From assembly GCA_964602055.1 (NCBI GenBank), contig CAZRPU010000050.1:1-16623 (forward strand): 16,623 nt of DNA. Reading direction: 5' to 3'. This DNA comes from JACPLA01 sp964602055. Lineage in GTDB: Bacteria > Bacteroidota > Ignavibacteria > UBA10030. Position numbers and translations under genes: made by a program. The notes below the pieces were generated by a model. It searched no databases and was not told the origin of the DNA. It worked only from the letters and a program-made list of their open reading frames with translations. This document shows positions 1 to 7,296 of this stretch, one piece after another (position 1 is the first letter of the stretch; each line of letters begins with the position of its first letter).

Positions 1-39
1 TATTGGGCATTCATCTTGAACCGAATCTCAAAAACAATA

Positions 40-74
40 TCCAATGTCGAATGTTCCATTTCCAATGTTGAATG
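40..74. repeat. Short direct repeat, 21-bp period
   Basis: TCCAATGTCGAATG at 40-53 recurs as TCCAATGTTGAATG at 61-74, differing at one base, giving a 21-bp period. The unit is AT-rich and resembles the degenerate tandem repeats found between genes in many environmental bacteria. It lies just before msrA and may be the end of a longer array left of the window. It also contains the ATG at 44, which argues against that codon being the real msrA start. Confidence 0.55.
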
Positions 75-82
75 AAACATCC

Positions 83-661
83 ATGAAGACAACACTTTTG
101 CTTCTTATTCTGACAGTAACATCCTTTGCCTTCTCACAGAAAGGGCCAGCCATGCAAGAAAAAGCCACACTCGGGGCGGGATGCTTCTGGTGTGTCGAGG
201 CGGTTTTCGAAAGACTTCCGGGCGTGCAATCTGTCGTTGCAGGCTACGCCGGCGGTACAAAAGCAAACCCGACATACGAAGAAGTATGCAGTGGATCAAC
301 CGGTCATGCAGAGGTTGCACAAATCACTTATGATCCTGCAGTGATCAGTTTTGAAAAAATCCTGGACGTCTATTGGAAAGCTCACGATCCCACAACCATG
401 AACCGACAAGGGGCGGATGTCGGCACCCAATACAGATCTGCGATCTTCTACAACGACGACAAGCAGAAAGCAGCTGCCGAAAAGTCAAAAAAGGAAGCTC
501 AAAAACAATTTGACGACCCCATCGTAACCGAAATTCAAGCTCTGAAAGAATTCTACAAGGCAGAGAACTATCATCAGGATTATTATAAGAACAATCCCAA
601 CGCAGCATACTGCACATTCGTCATCCGGCCGAAACTGAAGAAGCTGAAGTTGGAGGATTGA
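83..661 (+). CDS. msrA: Peptide-methionine (S)-S-oxide reductase MsrA, exported form
   Basis: This 192-aa enzyme reduces the S-epimer of methionine sulfoxide in proteins. The family signature GCFWC is at residues 33-37, with C34 the catalytic cysteine. The typical STGHAEV and YRSAIFY blocks follow, and C177 near the C-terminus (AAYC) is a candidate resolving cysteine. The frame is open from an ATG at 44, but that codon lies in a repeat. Starting at 83 gives MKTTLLLLILTVTSFAFSQ, a clean signal peptide with probable cleavage after residue 18. The mature protein is therefore probably periplasmic, repairing oxidised envelope proteins. There is no good SD. A weak promoter-like pair (TTGAAC at 16-21, TATCCA at 38-43) precedes it. 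An alternative start at residue 24 (MQEKATLG) would give a cytosolic form. The family assignment is secure; the start is probable. Confidence 0.95.
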   Translation: MKTTLLLLILTVTSFAFSQKGPAMQEKATLGAGCFWCVEAVFERLPGVQSVVAGYAGGTKANPTYEEVCSGSTGHAEVAQITYDPAVISFEKILDVYWKAHDPTTMNRQGADVGTQYRSAIFYNDDKQKAAAEKSKKEAQKQFDDPIVTEIQALKEFYKAENYHQDYYKNNPNAAYCTFVIRPKLKKLKLED

Positions 662-690
662 GCGGATCGTGCGCGTGAACCTTGGGGCAT

Positions 691-740
691 GAAAAGACGG
701 GGACCATCTCATGGCCCAGAAGACCGCCATAAGATGGTCC
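691..740 (-). terminator. Hairpin terminator between convergent genes
   Basis: Arms 701-714 (GGACCATCTCATGG) and 727-740 (CCATAAGATGGTCC) pair at 13 of 14 positions around a 12-nt loop. On the minus strand the stem is followed by CCGTCTTTTC (700-691), a modest T-rich tail, which suits termination of the DUF6600 gene that ends at 764. On the + strand the following GTTGTTGG is a poorer tail, so it may end msrA less efficiently. Confidence 0.75.
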
Positions 741-763
741 GTTGTTGGTAGGAACCGGAGCTG

Positions 764-1969
764 TCAGTTATTTCCGCGTTTTCCCGATTTGCGCTGGGGC
801 GGTGCCGCAGGTGGAGCAGCCTCGCGCCGCGGGGCCGGACGCACAGCCGGCGATTCTCGTCGCTGGGGGCTTTGCTGGATGCTTGGCCGTTGAGGCTGGA
901 CATTCCGGAATTCTTCACGCCGTTCCGGAATAGCCTGGCGCTGCGCGGGCGCATCGGACTCCTGTCGGGTTTCAGGGACAATGGTTCTTGTTCGTGGGGC
1001 CTGATCCTGCCTTTCTTCCTGCTGTCGCTGACCTGGCCGTGTCCTGACGCCGTCTTCACGTTGTTCCTGACGCCGTTCAGGCGTTTCTCTCCTTTGAATC
1101 GACTCGGTACTTCTGTTGCGCTCGACCCGATTGAGATCCAGACTTGAGCGCCTCTCGCTCTTTCGAGCGTCGATCGTTTCATTCCTCATTTCCATTTCAC
1201 TCCTGGAGGGGCGATACACTTCGATGCGTTCCCGTTCTCCGCTGCGGACGACTCCTTCACGGCGTTCGCGGGTCTCACCTACCTCCATACGGGAAATCCT
1301 CAGGTTCCCCCGCCGTTCGATGAGATCGCGGTCTACCCCGCGGTTGACGATGCGATCTCTGTCAACTTCATACCTCACCGCACTCCTCGTTGTCCTGATG
1401 AGCCGTCTTGATTGACCTTCATCAACATAGGTGTTGATTCTGGTCGAACCAAAATGCCGGTACGGAACGAAGCACCAATAGTGCGCCGGCGCATACCAGC
1501 GGGTCGTAAACCGCACGCCGATGGCAATGCTGAAACTTGCATACGGAGGAAGGGGAGCCCATCCGAGATAATCGTCATTATATCTCCACTCCACCCAAGC
1601 CGGCCCCCACACATCGTCAGGAATCCAGATCCAGCCGTAGTAGTCGTCGAAATACCACCGCCCGTAATGGAAGACAGCCCAACCGAATGGCTCGTGGGAG
1701 ACCCAATACCATCCGTAATCGGTCCATGTCCAGCGGCCGTGAAGATACGGGCGCCAGCCGGCCCTCACACGCAGGGGCCGCCATGCGTGAAATCCAGGCT
1801 CGAGTTCGATCCACTCGCCGTAGGATCGGAGGGATTGGTAGAAGAATCCGGCATGACCCACGCGAAAACCTGCCGCAATCGATTGAGCATGAAGAGTCGA
1901 CTCTCGTTCAGAGACCCCCAGCAATGGCAGAGCCACAAAGCATCCAAGTAGCACCAAGAAGCGTTTCAT
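764..1969 (-). CDS. Secreted Trp-rich DUF6600-like protein with Arg/Glu-rich tail
   Basis: The 401-aa product begins with a hydrophobic signal-like segment (residues 3-19, probable cleavage near HAQS, 27-30). Residues about 50-170 form a Trp/Tyr/Gly-rich region with 17 tryptophans and repeated phrases such as GWAVFHYGRW, GWIWIPDDVW and LGWAPLPP. This resembles the repeats of the DUF6600 family, whose biochemical role is not established. From about residue 185 to the end the chain is low-complexity, very rich in Arg, Glu, Gln and later Pro, and probably disordered. The start is supported by AGGAGG (minus strand, 1975-1980) five bases before the ATG. It is convergent with msrA and divergent from the next genes. 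An envelope or extracellular role is inferred from the signal peptide only. Confidence 0.85.
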   Translation of the reverse strand: MKRFLVLLGCFVALPLLGVSERESTLHAQSIAAGFRVGHAGFFYQSLRSYGEWIELEPGFHAWRPLRVRAGWRPYLHGRWTWTDYGWYWVSHEPFGWAVFHYGRWYFDDYYGWIWIPDDVWGPAWVEWRYNDDYLGWAPLPPYASFSIAIGVRFTTRWYAPAHYWCFVPYRHFGSTRINTYVDEGQSRRLIRTTRSAVRYEVDRDRIVNRGVDRDLIERRGNLRISRMEVGETRERREGVVRSGERERIEVYRPSRSEMEMRNETIDARKSERRSSLDLNRVERNRSTESIQRRETPERRQEQREDGVRTRPGQRQQEERQDQAPRTRTIVPETRQESDAPAQRQAIPERREEFRNVQPQRPSIQQSPQRRESPAVRPAPRREAAPPAAPPQRKSGKRGNN

Positions 1970-2256
1970 AGCGACCTCCTGAAATCAATATATCCAGAGG
2001 TATCGTTTCAAGTGCCATGCCATAAGATTTTCCGGGAAATACCCCTTTTTTGGCAAGAAACCAGTGTAATCGTGTAGCAAGAAGTCATCAGAGAGTGTTG
2101 ATAAGAGTACAGGCGCCTTTGCCTTTCCTCAACGGCGTCCGGAGTGCTTCGTGCAATTGCTCTCACATCGAAGCCAACCAAGACACCAGGGCACAGAGGA
2201 TTTCTTGATTCCATCGTCAAAAAGTTCGAAGTTGGATCCGTCCCACTATTGGAAAC
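1970..2256. other. Intergenic region between divergent genes
   Basis: These 287 bases separate the DUF6600-like gene (minus) from the small + strand frame at 2257. Apart from the SD of the minus gene (1974-1980) I find no convincing promoter hexamer pair, terminator, repeat or RNA gene. TATATT on the minus strand (1987-1992) is a possible -10 but has no matching -35. A 153-codon minus frame covers most of the stretch and looks like chance. Confidence 0.5.
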
Positions 2257-2451
2257 ATGCACATGGCTGCAATAGACACGTTCGATTGGTTTAGAAACGA
2301 AATCTGGCCGCAGGCAACCGATGAACTGAAGCGTTTTTTCCAGGATCGACGGGAATATCTTCTCAATATTCGCAACGAAAATGAGCGAAGAAGATTCATC
2401 GAGGGTCTCATGCTGGAGGTCAAAGCAACGCTCAAGAAACAGCGCGGGTAG
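2257..2451 (+). CDS. Possible small helical protein (64 aa), unknown
   Basis: An ATG-TAG frame encodes 64 residues that are strongly charged and predicted helical: WFRNEIWPQATDELKRFF near the N-terminus, then Arg/Glu/Lys-rich segments. There is no signal peptide, cysteine or membrane segment, so a cytoplasmic protein is implied. The start could be M1 or M3 (MHMAA). The only upstream SD-like element is a weak GGAAA at 2251-2255. It ends 34 bases before the glucosidase start, so the two could be cotranscribed. I do not recognise a family. Amphipathic composition and fairly GC-rich third codon positions favour a real gene, but 64 open codons can arise by chance. Confidence 0.4.
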   Translation: MHMAAIDTFDWFRNEIWPQATDELKRFFQDRREYLLNIRNENERRRFIEGLMLEVKATLKKQRG

Positions 2452-2485
2452 ACTGCTTCCACTTTCCACCTCATCTTACAAGCCC

Positions 2486-4918
2486 ATGACGCGGTTTATT
2501 TTTTTTCTTGTGCTTACATCATCCATTGCTTCCTCGCAGTGGCGGTTCCTGGGAAGAATGGATTCAAGCAGGACCGAAGGAAGCAGATTGGTTGCGTTTG
2601 CAGGCGAACGCATGCTGACCGTTCATGTCCTTACAGCAGATCTGGTCAGGATTCGTGTTTCACGCATCGGTGAGGGTGATAGCCCTGCTTCGCCGGCCGT
2701 TATCATGACTCAATGGCCCGACGTGCAAACGGCAACGAACACGACAGACTCCGCGATCACCATACGAACGGAGAAGGGCGTTGTGAGTATCGCCCGCAGA
2801 CAGCTGCTCCTATCGTTCTATGATGCCGAGGGCAGGCTCATCAATCAGGATGACGAGAGAGGAATGGGCTGGGACAGAGAGGAAGTGCGGGTTTGGAAGA
2901 GGATGCCCCAGAGCGAGAACTACTTCGGCTTTGGCGAAAAGGCGGGAAAGTTGAACAAGCGGGAACAGCATCTCACGATGTGGAATACGGATATTCCGGG
3001 CTATAAGGCGGATACGGATCCGCTCTATCAATCCATTCCCTTTTTCTACGGAGTCCAGGATGGGCGGGCCTACGGCATTTTCTTCGACAACACGTACCGC
3101 TCCTCGTTTGATATGGGAAAGGAATCGGCGACGAGATATTCCTTCGGGGCCGCGGGGGGAGAAATCAATTATTATTTCTTTTTCGGCCCATCTCCGAAAG
3201 ACATCCTCGCCCGCTTTACGGAGCTGGTCGGACGAATGCCGCTGCCTCCCCTTTGGTCGCTCGGTTATCAGCAGTGCCGCTGGAGCTACACGCCCGAAGC
3301 GCGCGTACGCGAGATTGCTCGAAATTTCCGCGAGCGAAAGATTCCGGCCGATGTGATCTATCTCGATATCGATTACATGGAGGGATACAGGATCTTCACA
3401 TGGAACAAGGACAGATTCCCCGACCCGAAAAGACTCATCAGCGATCTTGCGCAGGAAGGATTCAAGGTTGCTGTGATCGTGGATCCGGGTATCAAGAATG
3501 ATTCCGCATATCATGCATTTCGATCAGGGAATGCAGGCGATCATTTTCTCAAGTATCCCGATGGCAGCCTGTACATCGGAAAAGTCTGGCCCGGGGAATG
3601 CGCGTTTCCTGATTTCACAAACTCCGCCGCCCGGAGGTGGTGGGGAGAGCAATTCAAGGTGCTCACCGATGCCGGCGTACGCGGGTGGTGGAACGACATG
3701 AATGAACCTTCGGTGTTCGACGTGCCGACGAAAACCGTGGAGCTCGGCGTGTTGCACAATGATGATGGGAGTCAGGCACCGCACTCGAAGAACCACAACA
3801 CGTACGGTATGCACATGACACAAGCCACGTATGAAGGCGTCAAACGACTGGTTCCGGACGAAAGGCCTTTTGTTCTTACGCGGGCTTCCTATGCCGGGGG
3901 TCAGAGGTTTTCCTCCGCCTGGACAGGGGATAACGTGGCCTCGTGGGAACATTTGCAGATGGCCGTACCCATGTGCCTCAATCTCAGCATTTCCGGCCAA
4001 CCGTTTGTAGGAACGGACATTGGCGGCTTCATCGGCTATCCGACGGGAGAGCTCTTTGCCCGGTGGCTGCAATTGGGCGTGTTCACGCCGCTCATGCGGG
4101 CTCATTCGGTCATCAACGAAAAAAACAAGGAACCCTGGGAATACGGAGCCCGTTTCGAGGCGACTAACCGAAAGACCATAGAGCTCCGCTATCGCCTGCT
4201 CCCGTATATTTATTCGGCCATGGTGCAGGCCTCGGAAACGGGAATTCCTCCCATGCGGCCGATGATTTTCGAATATCCCTTTGATCGGGAATACACGTGG
4301 AATGAATCCGAATTCCTGTTTGGTGATCAGCTACTCGTCGCCCCGGTTCTGTGGGAGGGTCAGACGGAGCGATCGTTGAGACTTCCGTCCGGTACATGGT
4401 ACGATTTCTGGACCGGGGAGAGTTATGAGGGCAATACTCGTGTTACAGTAAAAGCGCCCGTGGACAGAATTCCGTTGTTTGCCAGGGCGGGAGCAGTGAT
4501 CGCTTCACGCGAGGTTGTTCAATATGTGGGAGAGCGCCCGCTTGATCCCCTGATCTTGTTGGCCTTTCCCGGAGAAGGCACGAGGTCACTCTATTATGAA
4601 GATGACGGCATTACATTCGCTTACGAGAGGGGCTTCTTTTTCAGGCGCTTCATTGAGCACAAGAGCTCGGCGGCCGGTCGGCAGGTCATTCTCGGCAAAG
4701 CCGAGGGAGCATTCCGGCCCGGACAGCGGCACGTTCTTGTCAAGATGTTGGAAGTGAAGGCCCGGCCGAATTCTGTTTCAAGGGGGTCATTCACACTGGG
4801 CGCGGTTTCTCGCAAAGACCTCGGCAAGAAAGAGGGATGGTATTATGATGAGGCCAAGCGGGAGGTAACTGTTTCAGTGACCGACTCCGCGGAAGAGATC
4901 AACATTACCCTTCGGTGA
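2486..4918 (+). CDS. Glycoside hydrolase family 31 alpha-glucosidase, exported
   Basis: The 810-aa protein has the full GH31 plan: a signal peptide (MTRFIFFLVLTSSIASS), an N-terminal mutarotase-like beta-sandwich to about residue 240, a catalytic TIM barrel with GYQQCRWSY and DVIYLDIDYM, and C-terminal beta-sandwich domains with a DUF5110-like region. The nucleophile is D404 in WWNDMNEP and the acid/base is D482 in WTGDN. The family hydrolyses non-reducing terminal alpha-glucosidic (sometimes alpha-xylosidic) bonds. The sequence fits an alpha-glucosidase, but exact linkage cannot be read from it. The frame is open upstream to 2381, but the ATG at 2486 begins the signal peptide and the upstream part overlaps the 64-aa frame. 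Export implies hydrolysis of oligosaccharides in the periplasm or outside. No transporter or regulator for sugars is adjacent. Confidence 0.95.
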   Translation: MTRFIFFLVLTSSIASSQWRFLGRMDSSRTEGSRLVAFAGERMLTVHVLTADLVRIRVSRIGEGDSPASPAVIMTQWPDVQTATNTTDSAITIRTEKGVVSIARRQLLLSFYDAEGRLINQDDERGMGWDREEVRVWKRMPQSENYFGFGEKAGKLNKREQHLTMWNTDIPGYKADTDPLYQSIPFFYGVQDGRAYGIFFDNTYRSSFDMGKESATRYSFGAAGGEINYYFFFGPSPKDILARFTELVGRMPLPPLWSLGYQQCRWSYTPEARVREIARNFRERKIPADVIYLDIDYMEGYRIFTWNKDRFPDPKRLISDLAQEGFKVAVIVDPGIKNDSAYHAFRSGNAGDHFLKYPDGSLYIGKVWPGECAFPDFTNSAARRWWGEQFKVLTDAGVRGWWNDMNEPSVFDVPTKTVELGVLHNDDGSQAPHSKNHNTYGMHMTQATYEGVKRLVPDERPFVLTRASYAGGQRFSSAWTGDNVASWEHLQMAVPMCLNLSISGQPFVGTDIGGFIGYPTGELFARWLQLGVFTPLMRAHSVINEKNKEPWEYGARFEATNRKTIELRYRLLPYIYSAMVQASETGIPPMRPMIFEYPFDREYTWNESEFLFGDQLLVAPVLWEGQTERSLRLPSGTWYDFWTGESYEGNTRVTVKAPVDRIPLFARAGAVIASREVVQYVGERPLDPLILLAFPGEGTRSLYYEDDGITFAYERGFFFRRFIEHKSSAAGRQVILGKAEGAFRPGQRHVLVKMLEVKARPNSVSRGSFTLGAVSRKDLGKKEGWYYDEAKREVTVSVTDSAEEINITLR

Positions 4919-4954
4919 CGCCAGGAGTACGTCGGACTCTCACAGACAGCTTCT

Positions 4955-4983
4955 TTGGAAAACGTGACACTTTTTGCTATATT
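4955..4983 (+). promoter_or_regulatory. Promoter abutting guaA (leaderless type)
   Basis: TTGGAA (4955-4960), a 17-bp spacer, and TATATT (4978-4983) with an extended -10 TG at 4975-4976. Only five bases separate the -10 from the guaA ATG at 4989, so transcription would begin at or beside the start codon. No SD is present. Confidence 0.65.
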
Positions 4984-4988
4984 TTTCC

Positions 4989-6557
4989 ATGGAGCACAAA
5001 GAACTGCTGTTGGTTCTCGACTTTGGCGGCCAATACACGCAACTGATCGCTCGCCGGATCAGAGAGCTTGGCGTGTATTCCGAGATCCATCCCTTCAACA
5101 TTTCCCCCGAGAAGATCCAGCAGCTGAACCCTATCGGCATCATTCTTTCCGGCAGTCCTCACAGCGTCTATGACGCGAACGCACCCCACTCGTCGCAGCA
5201 CGTGTATGAACTCGGCGTACCCGTCCTCGGTATCTGTTACGGTCTGCAGCTGATTGCTCATCAATTCGGCGGGTTGGTCGACGCATCGGCCCGAAGGGAG
5301 TACGGAAAGGCCGAGTTGCTCATCGACAGCCGCGAAGACCTGTTCGCAGGTCTGAACGGTGATACGACCGTTTGGATGAGCCACGGCGATGCGTTGAAAA
5401 AGATTCCCGACGGGTTTGAGCCGATTGCTCACACGTCCAACGCGCCCATTTGTGCCATCAGGAATCCCGGAAAGAAAATCTTTGGGGTTCAGTTTCATCC
5501 TGAAGTTGTTCACACACCCCACGGTAAGAAAATCCTCTCGAATTTTGTTTTTGAAGTGTGCCGTGCGAAAGGGGACTGGACACCAGCGGCTTTCGTGGAT
5601 CTCGCAATCGAGGATATTCGCAGGAAGGTGGGGAATTCCCGGGTCTTGTGCGCTCTCAGCGGGGGAGTCGACTCGTCCGTCGCGGCGGTTCTCATTCACA
5701 AGGCCATCGGGGATCAGCTCCATTGCATCCACATCAACAATGGCTTGATGCGAAAGAACGAGAGCACGGCGGTGGTCGAGACGTTTCAGAAGTCCTTCAA
5801 AATCGGACTGACGTACGTGGACGCGACAGAGATCTTTCTCGCACGCCTCAAGGATGTCGTCGATCCGGAAGAGAAACGGAAGATCATCGGAAAGACCTTT
5901 ATCGACGTTTTTGAGGAACATGCGAAGAAGCTGGAGGCAGAATCGGAGTCGGCTCACAAGGGACGCTTTGCGTTTCTCGCCCAGGGCACCCTGTACCCCG
6001 ATGTCATCGAGTCAACCTCCTTCAAAGGGCCTTCTGTCACGATTAAGACGCACCACAACGTCGGGGGGCTCCCCAAGAACATGAACTTCCAGCTTGTCGA
6101 GCCGTTTCGCGAGCTCTTTAAGGACGAGGTCCGGAATGTGGGCAGAATGCTTGGACTCCCCGAGGGACTCATCGGGCGCCATCCCTTTCCGGGGCCGGGA
6201 TTGGCGGTGCGCATCCTCGGCGCTCTTTCAAGGGAGAAACTGGATCTCTTGAGAAAGGCTGACGACATTTTCATCGAGGAAATACGGAAAGCCGGGCTGT
6301 ATGATGAGGTGTGGCAGGCCTTTGCCGTGCTGCTGCCTGTCCAGTCTGTCGGCGTGATGGGAGACGGAAGGACGTATGAAGCGACCATCGCTCTTCGTGC
6401 GGTGACCAGCGTTGACGGCATGACGGCGGATTGGGCGAGGGTTCCGTCGGAAGTTTTGGCGAATTCATCCAACAGAATCATTAACGAGCTCAGGGGAATC
6501 AATCGTGTTGTCTACGACATCAGTTCCAAGCCTCCCGCCACGATCGAATGGGAATGA
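4989..6557 (+). CDS. guaA: GMP synthase (glutamine-hydrolysing)
   Basis: The 522-aa enzyme converts XMP to GMP using glutamine and ATP, the last step of guanylate synthesis in the cytoplasm. The N-terminal class I glutamine amidotransferase domain has VLDFGGQYTQLIARR and the triad C83 (GICYG), H170 and E172 (QFHPE). The ATP-pyrophosphatase P-loop SGGVDSS is at 224-230. The C-terminal GMP synthase dimerisation domain ends in the conserved YDISSKPPATIEWE. An in-frame ATG at 4974 would add five residues, but it lies upstream of the predicted -10, and the start at 4989 matches family N-termini. There is no SD, and the promoter sits against the start codon. The ABC ATPase gene follows after 18 bases, so they are probably cotranscribed. 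Confidence 0.98.
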   Translation: MEHKELLLVLDFGGQYTQLIARRIRELGVYSEIHPFNISPEKIQQLNPIGIILSGSPHSVYDANAPHSSQHVYELGVPVLGICYGLQLIAHQFGGLVDASARREYGKAELLIDSREDLFAGLNGDTTVWMSHGDALKKIPDGFEPIAHTSNAPICAIRNPGKKIFGVQFHPEVVHTPHGKKILSNFVFEVCRAKGDWTPAAFVDLAIEDIRRKVGNSRVLCALSGGVDSSVAAVLIHKAIGDQLHCIHINNGLMRKNESTAVVETFQKSFKIGLTYVDATEIFLARLKDVVDPEEKRKIIGKTFIDVFEEHAKKLEAESESAHKGRFAFLAQGTLYPDVIESTSFKGPSVTIKTHHNVGGLPKNMNFQLVEPFRELFKDEVRNVGRMLGLPEGLIGRHPFPGPGLAVRILGALSREKLDLLRKADDIFIEEIRKAGLYDEVWQAFAVLLPVQSVGVMGDGRTYEATIALRAVTSVDGMTADWARVPSEVLANSSNRIINELRGINRVVYDISSKPPATIEWE

Positions 6558-6575
6558 CGTTCCCGCATCTTCCTC

Positions 6576-7295
6576 ATGATTGAACTCCAAGCGGTTACCA
6601 AGAAATTTGGCAGCTTTGTTGCTGTCGATGCACTCTCGTTGACTGTCCGGCCCGGAGAGTTTTTTGGCTTTTTGGGACCGAACGGGGCCGGCAAGACAAC
6701 GACGATCAAGATGATTGCCGGGCTCTTTACCCCCACGAGCGGAAGAATCCTTATTAACGGGTTCGACACCGTCAAGCAACCCATGGAAGCAAAAAGGGAC
6801 CTCGCCTACATTCCCGATCAGCCATTCCTGTACGACAAGCTGACCGGACGGGAATTCCTCTTTTTTGTGGGCGGACTATTCAAAATTGAAAAGAAGAAGC
6901 TGGCTGCAACCATCGAAGAGCTGATTGCCCATTTTGACATCGGGGATTGGGTGGACAAACGGTCGGAGGACTATTCGCAGGGGATGCGCCAAAGAATAAC
7001 GATCGCCGCAGGGCTCTTGCACCATCCGAAGGTCATTGTCGTGGACGAGCCGATGATCGGCCTTGATCCCAAGAGTGCGAAAATTGTCAAGGATGCCTTC
7101 AAACAAAAGGCGCTCGAGGGTGTGGCGGTTTTCATGTCGACGCACAGCCTTCAGGTAGCCGAGGAATTGTGCGACAAGATCGGCATTATCAAGGACGGCC
7201 GGCTTATCTTTGCCGACTCTCAGGAGAAGTTGCAGTCCTACAAACAACAGTTCGACGGGAAATTTGAATCGGTGTTTCTTGAACTGACAAAATAG
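6576..7295 (+). CDS. ABC transporter ATP-binding protein
   Basis: This 239-aa nucleotide-binding subunit powers an ABC transporter from the cytoplasmic face of the membrane. All key motifs are intact: Walker A GPNGAGKT (34-41), Q-loop Q82, signature YSQGMRQ (133-139), Walker B VIVVDEP with D157 and E158, and switch H190. The sequence is of the ABC-2/CcmA-like exporter class. It starts 18 bases after guaA without an evident SD. The next gene, a polytopic membrane protein, starts one base after its stop, which marks the two as partners. The substrate cannot be inferred. Confidence 0.93.
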   Translation: MIELQAVTKKFGSFVAVDALSLTVRPGEFFGFLGPNGAGKTTTIKMIAGLFTPTSGRILINGFDTVKQPMEAKRDLAYIPDQPFLYDKLTGREFLFFVGGLFKIEKKKLAATIEELIAHFDIGDWVDKRSEDYSQGMRQRITIAAGLLHHPKVIVVDEPMIGLDPKSAKIVKDAFKQKALEGVAVFMSTHSLQVAEELCDKIGIIKDGRLIFADSQEKLQSYKQQFDGKFESVFLELTK

Positions 7296-7296
7296 A

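Noticed and set aside
1412..1951. 179-codon plus-strand frame opposite the DUF6600-like gene
   Set aside because: The minus strand has the signal peptide, SD and family repeats. The plus frame is Pro/Arg-rich complement sequence.
2008..2469. 153-codon minus-strand frame covering the intergenic region before GH31
   Set aside because: Cysteine- and serine-rich composition without domain or ribosome site. It competes with the more plausible 64-aa + strand frame.
2381..2485. Upstream extension of the GH31 frame
   Set aside because: The extra 35 residues would place the signal peptide internally, and the segment overlaps the 64-aa frame.
2810..3514. 234-codon minus-strand frame opposite the GH31 gene
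   Set aside because: It overlaps conserved GH31 sequence and encodes nothing recognisable.
4977..5957. 326-codon minus-strand frame opposite guaA
   Set aside because: It is wholly antisense to a secure GMP synthase, with no recognisable domain and a composition expected from the complement of a GC-rich coding strand.
6550..6564. GGGAA-TGACG-TTCCC hairpin across the guaA stop codon
   Set aside because: Five pairs only and no T tail; not convincing as a terminator or regulatory element.
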